A DNA stretch of 64,000 nt from assembly GCF_000169435.1 (NCBI RefSeq), contig NZ_AAYB01000001.1, positions 1,054,001-1,118,000 on the forward strand. The letters are read 5' to 3'. This document shows, piece after piece, positions 50,573-59,150 of this stretch (positions are counted from its first letter, which is position 1; every line of letters starts with the position of its first letter). A program made the position numbers and the translations under genes. The stretch comes from Roseobacter sp. CCS2. Lineage in GTDB: Bacteria; Pseudomonadota; Alphaproteobacteria; Rhodobacterales; Rhodobacteraceae. The notes beneath the pieces are model-generated. The model was given only the letters and a program-made list of their open reading frames with translations, was not told where the DNA came from and did no database searches.

Positions 50573-51598
50573 ATGTCACTAAACTTCAGAACACTTACCG
50601 CTGCCGCCGCTATGACAATCGGCCTTGCGACGGCTGCGACGGCCCAAGATTTTGCGCTGCGTTTCCAGTCGTCAGATCCTGCTGGCAACCCAAATTATGA
50701 ACTGAAAGTCGAATGGGCCGAAAGTGTCAGTGCGCTTACCAATGGTCGTGTCGCCATCGAAATGCTGCCGGTTAATTCCATCGTACAACATACCGAAACC
50801 CAAGACGCGGTCGCGGCGGGTATCATCGACGGTCACATCACAGATACATCTTACTTTACCGGCAAAGACGCCGCATTTGGCCTGATCGCCAACCCTGTCG
50901 GCGCGTGGTCATCACCTTATGAGATGTTCGCGTTCCTTGAATACGGCGGCGGTAACGAGCTGATGCGCGAAATTCTGGAACCTTATGGACTGCACTTTAT
51001 CGGCGCCACAACACCGGGATTGGAGGCATTCATTTCAAAAGTCCCTCTTGATGGTGTTGATGATTTGGCAGGTCTGAAAATGCGCGCACCCGAAGGTCTT
51101 GTGCAGCAGGTGTTTGCCGCAGCGGGTGCCGCACCTGTTAACCTGCCCGGGTCCGAGGTGTTCACGTCGCTGGACAAGGGCGTGATTGACGCTGCCGATT
51201 ACACGGTGTTTTCAACCAACCATGCGCAAGGCATGCACGATGTCGCAACGCATCCGGTCTATCCCGGTTTCCACTCCATGCCGTTGGTCGAGGTGTCCAT
51301 CAACAAGGCAACCTGGGACAGCATGCCCGCTGATATTCAAGCAATCCTTGAAATGTCTGTCCGCGACTTCGCGCATAATATGGTCGGCAAACTTGCCGCG
51401 AACGATACGCTGGCTGTGGCTGAAGCGAACGCAGATCCAAACATCACGGTGCATAACTGGTCAGCGGCTGAACGCGCAAAATTCCGCACAATCGCCCAAG
51501 GCGAGTGGGGCAAGGTTGCAAGCCAATCTGCAAACGCGCAACGCGTCTATGATGTTTTGACTGGCTATCTTGTCGCGCAAGGCATGATCTCTGAATAG
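50573..51598 (+). CDS. TRAP transporter solute-binding protein (DctP family)
   Basis: Periplasmic binding protein of 341 residues with a signal peptide cut after TAATA (about residue 24). The DctP core has GLKMRAPEGLVQQVFAAAGA (in part, near 168) with the conserved arginine that binds the ligand carboxylate, and PGSEVFTSLDKGVIDAADY near 190. ATG 50573 has GAGGAG eight bases upstream. Location after gntK, under the same palindromic operator, points to gluconate or a related aldonate as ligand. A stem-loop follows before the DctQ gene. Confidence 0.92.
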   Translation: MSLNFRTLTAAAAMTIGLATAATAQDFALRFQSSDPAGNPNYELKVEWAESVSALTNGRVAIEMLPVNSIVQHTETQDAVAAGIIDGHITDTSYFTGKDAAFGLIANPVGAWSSPYEMFAFLEYGGGNELMREILEPYGLHFIGATTPGLEAFISKVPLDGVDDLAGLKMRAPEGLVQQVFAAAGAAPVNLPGSEVFTSLDKGVIDAADYTVFSTNHAQGMHDVATHPVYPGFHSMPLVEVSINKATWDSMPADIQAILEMSVRDFAHNMVGKLAANDTLAVAEANADPNITVHNWSAAERAKFRTIAQGEWGKVASQSANAQRVYDVLTGYLVAQGMISE

Positions 51599-51613
51599 AT
51601 CAAAGAGGCAAAG

Positions 51614-51641
51614 ACCCGTCCGCACACGTAAGCGGGCGGGT
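51614..51641 (+). terminator. Intra-operon stem-loop between dctP- and dctQ-type genes (gluconate TRAP)
   Basis: ACCCGTCCGC (51614-51623) pairs with GCGGGCGGGT (51632-51641; one G-T wobble) over an 8-base loop, followed by TTAATAATAA. It is 15 bases after the stop codon and 23 bases before the next gene. Confidence 0.8.
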
Positions 51642-51664
51642 TTAATAATAACAGGGGCATAGCC

Positions 51665-52216
51665 ATGACCGAAAAGATTGTTGATCGCCTGCATGATGAT
51701 CCGGGCGCTGATCCACACTCTGGTGTTTTGGGTCGTATCATCAATGCAATCGGGATTGTTTTCGCGATTGGCATTCTGCTGTCAGCAGGCATCCTCGTGA
51801 TCGAAATTTTTCTACGCTATGTGGTGAATGCCCCTACGATCTGGGCGCATGAAACGGTGATATTTCTGACGGCCAGCGCCTTTGTCTACGGTGGTCTTTA
51901 CGTCGTTGCACGCAACACACATATCCGCGTCGTCCTGATCTACGACTACCTGCCAAAGCCGATACGCCGCTATTTCGATATCGCTATTTCAATGACCTGT
52001 TTTCTGGCTTCTGGTATCTTCGCTTGGGCCGCGTGGAAGGGTGTGGAACGCGCGATCTGGACCCCCGCTGGTGATTTCCGGCTTGAGACATCCGGCTCGG
52101 CGTGGAATCCACCAACGCCCGGTATGCTGAAGGTATTCTTGCTGTTCATTCTCATCGTAATGACAGTGCAGTTCCTTATTCTGACAATCGCCTATTTCAA
52201 GAAAAAGGACCACTGA
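51665..52216 (+). CDS. TRAP transporter small permease (DctQ family)
   Basis: A 183-residue inner-membrane subunit with four hydrophobic segments (about 25-50, 60-80, 100-122, 150-172). The stretch FLRYVVNAPTIWAHE near 45 is typical of DctQ. It pairs with the large permease, whose ATG begins two bases after its stop codon. Confidence 0.9.
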   Translation: MTEKIVDRLHDDPGADPHSGVLGRIINAIGIVFAIGILLSAGILVIEIFLRYVVNAPTIWAHETVIFLTASAFVYGGLYVVARNTHIRVVLIYDYLPKPIRRYFDIAISMTCFLASGIFAWAAWKGVERAIWTPAGDFRLETSGSAWNPPTPGMLKVFLLFILIVMTVQFLILTIAYFKKKDH

Positions 52217-52217
52217 G

Positions 52218-53552
52218 ATGGAGTGGCTGACAGCCTTGACCGACCTCAAGTCGATGGGCATCGAGTGGGCAACATTTGCGATGTTTGCCTCACTGTTGAT
52301 ACTGCTGTTAACTGGCATGCCGCTTGCGTTTGTGACGTTGTTGGTCGCGCTCATTTTCGCGTTAGGCTGGTTCGGTCCTGCGGCCGTGCCACTGATTACA
52401 AGCCGCATTTTCAGTTTCGTAAATTCGTTTGTCTTTGTCTCGGTGCCCATGTTTGTGCTGATGGCCGCAATCCTTGATCGTTCAGGTATCGCCCGCGATC
52501 TTTTTGATGCCATGCGGCTGGTTGGGGGGCGTCTGCGTGGCGGTGTGGCGATACAGACATTGCTTGTTGCGGTGGTATTGGCTGCGATGTCAGGGATTAT
52601 CGGCGGCGAAGTTGTCTTACTTGGCCTGCTTGCCCTGCCGCAAATGTTGCGTCTTGGATATGATCGCAAGCTGGCAATTGGCGTCTGTTGTGCGGGCGGT
52701 GCGTTGGGCACCATGATCCCGCCATCCATTGTTCTGATCGTTTATGGTTTGACGGCGAATGTCTCAATCGGGGACCTGTTTACAGCGTCGTTTGTTCCCG
52801 GGCTCATGCTTGCTGGGCTGTATGTGGTGTATATTTTGGTGCGCGTTCATTTTAATCCTGCAATGGCACCGATCCCTGAACAGGGCGAAATTCCCAAATC
52901 CGAAAGGCTGCGTCTTCTCAAAGGTCTGTTCTTGCCCGGTCTTGTTGTTTTCTTTGTCCTTGGGTCAATTTACGGCGGGATTGCCAGCGTGACTGAGGCG
53001 TCCGCCGTTGGGGTATTGGGTGTGACGTTATCTACTGTTGTGCGCGGCGAATTCTCAATGGGATTGCTGATTGGTGCGGCACAACAAACACTTGCGACAG
53101 TTGGGATGATTGTCTGGATCGGCATTGGGGCAACAGCCCTTGTCGGCGTGTTCAACCTAATGGGCGGGATCAATTTCGTTTCTCAATTGATCACCGGTAT
53201 TTCGGATGAACCGATCGTCATCATCCTGTTTATGATGGCGGTCTTGTTTGTCCTCGGCATGTTTTTGGACTGGGTCGGTATTGCGCTTTTGACGATGCCG
53301 ATCTTTGTCCCGATTGTCGTCTCGCTTGGGTATGATCCTGTTTGGTTCGGCGTGGTCTTTGCAATGAATATGCAAGTCAGTTTCCTGTCGCCCCCCTTTG
53401 GACCAGCCGCATTCTATCTCAAAAGTGTGGCACCACCTGACATTTCTTTGGGAGAGATTTTTCAATCGCTTCTGCCGTTTATCGCCCTCCAAATTCTTGC
53501 GCTTGCACTGCTCTTGGCATTTCCGGGGATCACGCTGATCGAAGGCCTTTAA
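52218..53552 (+). CDS. TRAP transporter large permease (DctM family)
   Basis: A 444-residue permease with twelve or so helices. Typical blocks: SVPMFVLMAAILDRSGIARDLF in the N-terminal half (near 76), GGALGTMIPPSIVLIVYG near 160, the second half repeat with FLDWVGIALLTMPIFVPI near 350 and late SFLSPPFGPAAFYLK. It moves the substrate with sodium. It ends 108 bases before the convergent pcaB gene, with no clear terminator in the gap. Confidence 0.93.
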   Translation: MEWLTALTDLKSMGIEWATFAMFASLLILLLTGMPLAFVTLLVALIFALGWFGPAAVPLITSRIFSFVNSFVFVSVPMFVLMAAILDRSGIARDLFDAMRLVGGRLRGGVAIQTLLVAVVLAAMSGIIGGEVVLLGLLALPQMLRLGYDRKLAIGVCCAGGALGTMIPPSIVLIVYGLTANVSIGDLFTASFVPGLMLAGLYVVYILVRVHFNPAMAPIPEQGEIPKSERLRLLKGLFLPGLVVFFVLGSIYGGIASVTEASAVGVLGVTLSTVVRGEFSMGLLIGAAQQTLATVGMIVWIGIGATALVGVFNLMGGINFVSQLITGISDEPIVIILFMMAVLFVLGMFLDWVGIALLTMPIFVPIVVSLGYDPVWFGVVFAMNMQVSFLSPPFGPAAFYLKSVAPPDISLGEIFQSLLPFIALQILALALLLAFPGITLIEGL

Positions 53553-53660
53553 TCGGGCGTATAAATGGCTTTAGGGTCTCAGCTGGAAGGAATCAAATGC
53601 GTTTCTATGGGTGCGACAGTAACCAATGTCACGCATCCGGGACAAACTTTGCCGCGCGTT

Positions 53661-54704
53661 TCACTCCAACCCAATCGACGTAATGTCATGCAAGGTATGC
53701 TTTGCCAGCCGGACGCCTGCACCAGCAGTCACGCATAGTTGAGGAAGCGTCAGCCACTCAAGCATCCAAGCGCGCCCGGATCGAAAACCTTCATGGCGCG
53801 CAGATCGCAGTGCCGTCGCCGCAAGTCCGGCGGCAAAGTCAGCCAGCGCCACCAGCGCTTCGGCTTTGACCGGGTTGTTCTTGTGCGGCATTGCCGACGA
53901 TTGTCCACCTTCAAACGTGATGTGGTCTGAACCGGTTATCGCGAACAGGACTATATCGTCGCCAATCTTGCCGGTCACAGTTGCGATGCGGCATAGAAGT
54001 TGGGTGACTTTGACAATAACAGTCCGATCCGTATGCCAGTCGCGCCCCGGATCCTTAAGGCCAAGATGCTGTGCAAAGGACGCACCAAGTGCATCCGCCT
54101 GAACATGCGCACGCGCGCCAATGGGACCACCCCATTGCAAGACACCAACCTTGTTTTGCAGATCACTCAAATCCTCAATGAGCTCTGCAAAAGGTTGCCT
54201 CCACCGGTCAATAACCTCATGAACCGTCGTTTCCATGGCAGGCTGCATCCGCGTAAAGGCTGTGATGGATCGATTGCCGAAGGCGCGTTGCTTTTCCGCA
54301 AGGTGCTGATCAAGCAACCCAAGCCGTTCTTTGAGAAGAGACAGAACCTGCACCAATGCAAGAATAAGACTGGTATCCACCACATCTTGCGATGTCAGTC
54401 CTTGGTGGACGTGCGTGGCCTGATCAGGCCGTAAATGTTTTCGCAAAAGGCGCACCAGAATCGGGATGGGTACACCATCTTCGGTCATGCCTGCCTTAAG
54501 GGCTTGTGGGTCAATCTGTGCGGCCTCGATAGATGCTGCGATATGATCAGACGCGTCGATACCGTCAATTTCACCCAATGCCCGCATCCAGGCAGCTTCA
54601 ATCCTCAACAGACGTTTCAACTCCGCCTCTGGTTCAAAGATGCTCGCCATCTCTTCATCGCCCAACAGGCCACTTATCCATGGGTGGGTTGCGATGTTGA
54701 TCAT
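53661..54704 (-). CDS. pcaB: 3-carboxy-cis,cis-muconate cycloisomerase (PcaB)
   Basis: Fumarase/aspartase-superfamily enzyme that closes 3-carboxymuconate to 4-carboxymuconolactone. The superfamily signature GGQSSAMPHKNNPVKAE is near 262-278, with HVHQGLTSQDVVDT near 95 and RMQPAMETTVHE near 150. At 347 residues it is much shorter than the Pseudomonas enzyme (about 450) because the C-terminal domain is missing, as I recall for Rhodobacterales. The ATG overlaps the BKACE stop (ATGA). It is the last gene of the operon. Confidence 0.92.
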   Translation of the reverse strand: MINIATHPWISGLLGDEEMASIFEPEAELKRLLRIEAAWMRALGEIDGIDASDHIAASIEAAQIDPQALKAGMTEDGVPIPILVRLLRKHLRPDQATHVHQGLTSQDVVDTSLILALVQVLSLLKERLGLLDQHLAEKQRAFGNRSITAFTRMQPAMETTVHEVIDRWRQPFAELIEDLSDLQNKVGVLQWGGPIGARAHVQADALGASFAQHLGLKDPGRDWHTDRTVIVKVTQLLCRIATVTGKIGDDIVLFAITGSDHITFEGGQSSAMPHKNNPVKAEALVALADFAAGLAATALRSARHEGFRSGRAWMLEWLTLPQLCVTAGAGVRLAKHTLHDITSIGLE

Positions 54705-55543
54705 GCGGGTCGCAAGCCCAAAATGGCCCGTGCTTCGGCCGGGCTGGCCACTGGGCGATCATACTTTGCGCACAACTGTGCCGCGCGGGTAATAAGTGCC
54801 GCGTTTGAAGGGGCCAGCGTTGTTTTGTCGAGCCGAACATTATCTTCAAGCCCCGCACGCGTATGCCCACCCGCCGCGATCGCCCATTCATTCACCATGA
54901 TCTGCGCAGCACCAATCCCGGCGGCACACCATTCAGCATTCGGCGCGCGCGATTGCATGATGTGGACGTAAAAATCAAACACCTCTTTATCGACCGGCAT
55001 CGCATTCGCCACACCCATGACAAACTGTACATAAAGCTTGCCAAAAAGCGCGCCTTTGGCATGCATCGCTTGCGCCTGAAGAATATGACTAAGGTCGAAA
55101 GCCTCTACTTCGGGCGTGATTTCAAACTTTTTCATTTCCCCTGCCAGCCAAGCGACCAGATCGGGCGGGTTTTCATAAACACGGGCCGGAAAATTATTCG
55201 ACCCGACAGATAGTGACGCCATGTCAGGTCGCAATGGTAACATGCCGCCACGCTCTTGGTCAGCGCCAGAGCGACCGCCAGTCGAAAACTGAACGATCAC
55301 ACCCGGACAGTGTTTTTCCAGCCCTTCTTTCAGGGCAGCAAATTTGTCAGGATTACTGGATGGGCTTTCGTCACTGTTCCTGACATGGGCATGAATGATG
55401 CTTGCACCTGCCTCAAAGGCGGCATGGCTACTTTCGATTTGTTCATTAACGCTGATTGGGACGGCAGGGTTATCTGACTTTCGCGGCAGTGATCCGGTGA
55501 TGGCACAGCATAAAATACAGGGCTTTCCTGCAACATTAGACAT
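54701..55543 (-). CDS. Beta-keto acid cleavage enzyme (BKACE, DUF849 family)
   Basis: Zinc enzyme of 280 residues that, in this family, condenses a beta-keto acid with acetyl-CoA to give acetoacetate and a new CoA ester. The HAHVRN motif (metal histidines, near 51) and a serine-rich loop VQFSTGGRSG (near 86) are seen, with LSVGSNNFPARV near 114. Inside a pca operon the obvious substrate is 3-oxoadipate, which would give succinyl-CoA plus acetoacetate and replace the PcaIJ transferase and PcaF thiolase; neither is in the window. It starts at ATG 55543, overlapping the pcaG end by eight bases. Confidence 0.87.
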   Translation of the reverse strand: MSNVAGKPCILCCAITGSLPRKSDNPAVPISVNEQIESSHAAFEAGASIIHAHVRNSDESPSSNPDKFAALKEGLEKHCPGVIVQFSTGGRSGADQERGGMLPLRPDMASLSVGSNNFPARVYENPPDLVAWLAGEMKKFEITPEVEAFDLSHILQAQAMHAKGALFGKLYVQFVMGVANAMPVDKEVFDFYVHIMQSRAPNAEWCAAGIGAAQIMVNEWAIAAGGHTRAGLEDNVRLDKTTLAPSNAALITRAAQLCAKYDRPVASPAEARAILGLRPA

Positions 55544-56081
55544 CGAAAAATACCGTCTCGTTGCCACCCTGAAGGCGTATTATGTGTTCAAACCCATCAA
55601 CGGTTTGCGTCGCGATAAGCGTGTCGGCCCGCGCGCCGGCAAGGGCGAACACAGGGTCGGATGTATTGTCTTCATCCGGGAAATATATGCGGGTCGTTAG
55701 CCCAAGATTGATGCCGCGCGCAACAAGCCAAACAAGGATATGAGGTGCTTGATCCCCGTTACGCCCCGGCTTCAATGTCTCAAACCGTGCAATTCCGGTA
55801 GAGAGGTCCGATGCCTGACGGCCCCAGTTGCGGAACGTATCTGAAGGCGTGTAATTCCCGCTTGGATCAGCTTGCCAGATTTCGATCAAAGCATCTTTTA
55901 CCGGCGCATCATCACCATCCAACAATTTGATGCAGAGCGTCAGGCTGTCGCGACCCTCTGACACCATGGTGGTGCCCAACTGACTGCCCATTTCGCGCTG
56001 GTCCAACCCGGCTATTTGCGGCGTACAACCGATATGAACGTAAGGCCCCGCAGTTTGGGAAGGGCTTTCCCTTAACGGCAT
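55536..56081 (-). CDS. pcaG: Protocatechuate 3,4-dioxygenase alpha subunit (PcaG)
   Basis: A 181-residue subunit with the start QTAGPYVHIG, the DALIEIWQADPSG block near 65 and a long dioxygenase C-terminal region. The alpha subunit shapes the active site but carries no iron. Its ATG overlaps the pcaH stop (TAATG), ensuring equal amounts, and its last codons overlap the BKACE start. Confidence 0.94.
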   Translation of the reverse strand: MPLRESPSQTAGPYVHIGCTPQIAGLDQREMGSQLGTTMVSEGRDSLTLCIKLLDGDDAPVKDALIEIWQADPSGNYTPSDTFRNWGRQASDLSTGIARFETLKPGRNGDQAPHILVWLVARGINLGLTTRIYFPDEDNTSDPVFALAGARADTLIATQTVDGFEHIIRLQGGNETVFFDV

Positions 56082-56806
56082 TATGTCCCCTCCATCTGGT
56101 TTTCAAAGATTGTCGCCCGCCGCCCGCGCAGGACAATATCAAACCGATAGGCGCGGATATCCATTGGAACGGTGCGTTCCATATCAAAACGCGCGACAAG
56201 ACGGTCAATCGCTTCGTCACTGGGAATAGACTGAACAATAGGACACAGCGCAATATGGGGATCGCCCTCAAAATACATCTGCGTAATCAGCCGTTGCGCA
56301 AAGCCATCGCCAAAAACAGAGAAATGAATATGTGCAGGGCGCCAATCGTTGCCGCCATTGGGCCAAGGGTAAGGGCCGGGCAGGATCGTCCGAAAGCTAT
56401 AGTGCCCCTGTTCGTCAGTAAGGCAGCGCCCGCAACCACCAAAGTTGGCATCAAGCGGTGCCAGATAACCATCATTAACATGGCGGTACCGTCCTCCGGC
56501 ATTGGCCTGCCAAACCTCGATCAACTTGCCCGGCACTGGTCGGCCGTTTTCATCACGAAGTGTGCCGCGAACAATGATCCGCGGGCCTTGTGCAGTCTCG
56601 CCTTCAGCGGCGTAGTTGGTGATAAGATCATCGTCACGTAGCCCAATATCACCATGACCAAAAGTAGGGCCTGTCAGTTCGGTCTGGGTTTGTGGCATCT
56701 GCAAAAGCGGTTGTTGCGGTGCGCGCAAATGTGTCGACCGATAACGTTCGAAAAACGCAGGTGGGTGCCAGGAAAGGTCACGGCGGTTGAATTGCTGGTC
56801 AGTCAT
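56081..56806 (-). CDS. pcaH: Protocatechuate 3,4-dioxygenase beta subunit (PcaH)
   Basis: Iron-bearing subunit, 241 residues, that cleaves the ring of protocatechuate between the two hydroxyls. Ligands for ferric iron are visible: a tyrosine in GGRYRHVND (near 107), a tyrosine in LPGPYPW (near 147) and the two histidines in PAHIHFS (near 160). LIEVWQANAGGRY is the family core. The start lies inside the end of the fused PcaD-PcaC gene (eight-base overlap). Confidence 0.95.
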   Translation of the reverse strand: MTDQQFNRRDLSWHPPAFFERYRSTHLRAPQQPLLQMPQTQTELTGPTFGHGDIGLRDDDLITNYAAEGETAQGPRIIVRGTLRDENGRPVPGKLIEVWQANAGGRYRHVNDGYLAPLDANFGGCGRCLTDEQGHYSFRTILPGPYPWPNGGNDWRPAHIHFSVFGDGFAQRLITQMYFEGDPHIALCPIVQSIPSDEAIDRLVARFDMERTVPMDIRAYRFDIVLRGRRATIFENQMEGT

Positions 56807-57947
56807 CGCCGCTTATTTCTGCAAGGGTCTGTTTGGCCAGTTTCAAAGCATGATTGGCGCGTGGTACGCCCGCGTATATGGCAACGTGTTGAAAGGCTTC
56901 TGTGATGTCGCTTTCTATTGCACCGGTGCGTTTGGTTGCGCGGATGTGCATGGGGATTTCATCAAAATTCCCGGTTGCCGCAAGAAGAGCCAATGTCAGC
57001 ATCGACCGTTCACGGGCCGAAATCGCGGGGCTGGCCCAAACCTGACCCCACGCGCCTGTTGTGATAAGTGTCTGGAACGCTTGGTCGAGCGTAGTTGTCT
57101 TATCTGCCGCCTGATCCACATGCGCGCCACCAAGAACGGCGCGCCGCGTTTCCAGACCTGCCGTTGCGGTATCTTTATCGCGCGGATCAAACGCGGTGAT
57201 AAGTGCGGCCAATTGCGCTGGCGCTTCAAGGCACGGCAAATGGCCGATACCGTCCATGATATGCAATTCCGCGTCGGGTATGGATGCAGAAAGCCGCGCA
57301 ACGGCCTCTGCCTGGACGGATTGATCGTGGGTGCCGCCCACGCATAGCACCGGCACCTTGATTGCTTGCGCCATTCCTTGAAGGTCAGCATCTTGGATCG
57401 CGCTGCAGGCGGCGGCATAGCCTGCATTGGTGGTGCGCGCCACCATGGTTTGGTGCAAGGCCATCCGATCAGTTTGAGTGGCGTATTCTGGGCCAAACCA
57501 GTTCCCGACAATTTCCGCAGCGATTGCAGCAACGCCCTGATGCTCAACAGTGCTGATACGTGTGGTCCAGCGTTCTGCCGTTCCGATCTGAACTGCCGTA
57601 TTCGATAGCACCGCCCCGCGCACCACGTCGCTGCGACGGGCCGCCAGTACTTGCCCGATCATCCCACCGATTGAAACGCCACAAAACAGCACGTTCTTGA
57701 GGCCCAATTGATCAATAAGCTGGCTTATATCGTCCGCCAAACCTTCGATACTGTCCGCAGTGCCGCCGCTTTGCCCATGTCCGCGCAGATCATATGTCAC
57801 TATCCCGTAACCACGTGGCAATGCGGCGATAACTTTGTCCCAAATGCTTTGATCACTGCCAAGCGAATTGGAAAACACCAAAGTGCGCCCTAAACCGGGA
57901 CGGTGGCGGTAGGCGACTGGTGCGCCATTGATCAAGGCTACATCCAT
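56799..57947 (-). CDS. Fused 3-oxoadipate enol-lactonase and 4-carboxymuconolactone decarboxylase (PcaD-PcaC, PcaL type)
   Basis: A 382-residue two-domain protein. Residues 1-255 are the alpha/beta hydrolase PcaD with nucleophile loop GVSIGGM near 92-98 and late GIGHLPCLE with the catalytic histidine near 235. Residues 265-382 are the decarboxylase PcaC: WASPAISARERSMLTLALLAA near 305 and later HIRATKRTGA. In the pathway PcaC acts first and PcaD second, so the fusion joins successive steps. It is six bases downstream of pobA on the same strand. Confidence 0.93.
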   Translation of the reverse strand: MDVALINGAPVAYRHRPGLGRTLVFSNSLGSDQSIWDKVIAALPRGYGIVTYDLRGHGQSGGTADSIEGLADDISQLIDQLGLKNVLFCGVSIGGMIGQVLAARRSDVVRGAVLSNTAVQIGTAERWTTRISTVEHQGVAAIAAEIVGNWFGPEYATQTDRMALHQTMVARTTNAGYAAACSAIQDADLQGMAQAIKVPVLCVGGTHDQSVQAEAVARLSASIPDAELHIMDGIGHLPCLEAPAQLAALITAFDPRDKDTATAGLETRRAVLGGAHVDQAADKTTTLDQAFQTLITTGAWGQVWASPAISARERSMLTLALLAATGNFDEIPMHIRATKRTGAIESDITEAFQHVAIYAGVPRANHALKLAKQTLAEISGDD

Positions 57948-57953
57948 CTTACG

Positions 57954-59138
57954 CTACTCCAACGGCAAGCCGACGTAATTCTCGGCTATCACCTTTGAGG
58001 CTGCCTCAGATGAGGTGATATAGTCAAATTCAGCGCGCTGCATCCGCTTTTCGAATGGCGAGTTTTCAGGGAACTGGTGCATCAGTGTAGAAAGCTGCCA
58101 AGAAAAGCGTTCGACCTTCCAGACCCGCTTAAGCATGGTTTCAGAGTAGGTATCGAGATAGATATCATTGCTGGCGTTATAATGCGTAATCAGCGCACGC
58201 GATAGCATTCGGATATCAGCAACAGCAAGGTTCAGACCCTTTGCGCCAGTCGGCGGCACGATATGAGCAGCATCGCCTGCAAGAAACAAATTGCCATAGC
58301 GCATCGGTTCGGCGACGAAAGAACGAAGCGGGGCGATAGACTTTTCAAACGACGTACCAGTTTGCAAACTAGCCGCGGTATCAGGGCCAAGCCGCGCTGC
58401 AAATTCTTCCCAGAACCGATCATCTGACCAGAGGGCCACATCGTCTGCAACATCGCATTGAATATAATATCGGCTGCGGGTCTTGGACCGCATGGAGGCC
58501 AGCGCGAACCCGCGCGCATGATTGGCATAAATAAGTTCGTCACTGACCGGAGGTTTTTCGACAAGGATCCCAAGCCAACCAAAAGGGTAGATCCGTTCAA
58601 ACGTCTTGAGAACATCCGAAGGGATCGCCGCGCGTGAAACACCCCGAAAGCCATCGCAGCCCGCGATATAGTCGCAAGAGATTGTATGATCTTCGCCGTT
58701 TTGGCGGAACCGGACGATGGGCTTGTCGGATTTCAGATCAGTCGGAACAACATTTTCGACATTGAAAAAGAAGGTTTGTCCTTGTTTCTCGCGTGCTGAG
58801 AAAAGGTCTCTTGTCACTTCGGTTTGGCCATAAACCATCACCGATTTTCCCGTCAGTCCAACAAGATCGATCCGGTGACGGGTGCCATCAAACGCCAGAT
58901 CAAAACCGTCGTGGCGCAGTCCTTCAGCATAAAGCCGGTCTGCCACGCCTGCATCTTCCAATGCAGCGACGGTACCTTGTTCCAGAACACCTGCCCGAAT
59001 ACGCCCTTCGATATAGGCACGGTCGCGACGGTCCAGAACGATTGTGTCGATCCCTGCTTGCGCCAAAAACTGCGCCAGCAATAGGCCGCTTGGACCTGAC
59101 CCGATGATGCAGACTTGGGTTTTATGCTTATGGGTCAT
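57954..59138 (-). CDS. pobA: 4-hydroxybenzoate 3-monooxygenase (PobA)
   Basis: FAD enzyme of 394 residues that turns 4-hydroxybenzoate into protocatechuate with NADPH and oxygen. The FAD-binding start is GSGPSGLLLAQFLAQAG at 13-29, the PobA mark RIRAGVLEQGT near 47, and the second FAD motif LFLAGDAAHIVPPTGAKG near 281. It is the first enzyme gene after the TRAP transporter genes; the arrangement shows uptake, hydroxylation and ring cleavage in one transcript. Confidence 0.95.
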   Translation of the reverse strand: MTHKHKTQVCIIGSGPSGLLLAQFLAQAGIDTIVLDRRDRAYIEGRIRAGVLEQGTVAALEDAGVADRLYAEGLRHDGFDLAFDGTRHRIDLVGLTGKSVMVYGQTEVTRDLFSAREKQGQTFFFNVENVVPTDLKSDKPIVRFRQNGEDHTISCDYIAGCDGFRGVSRAAIPSDVLKTFERIYPFGWLGILVEKPPVSDELIYANHARGFALASMRSKTRSRYYIQCDVADDVALWSDDRFWEEFAARLGPDTAASLQTGTSFEKSIAPLRSFVAEPMRYGNLFLAGDAAHIVPPTGAKGLNLAVADIRMLSRALITHYNASNDIYLDTYSETMLKRVWKVERFSWQLSTLMHQFPENSPFEKRMQRAEFDYITSSEAASKVIAENYVGLPLE

Positions 59139-59150
59139 AGTGCCGAACTC

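Noticed and set aside
53597..53683. Short frame starting MRFYGCDS between the gluconate TRAP operon and pcaB
   Set aside because: Only 28 codons, overlaps the end of pcaB, no conserved feature or ribosome site of note.
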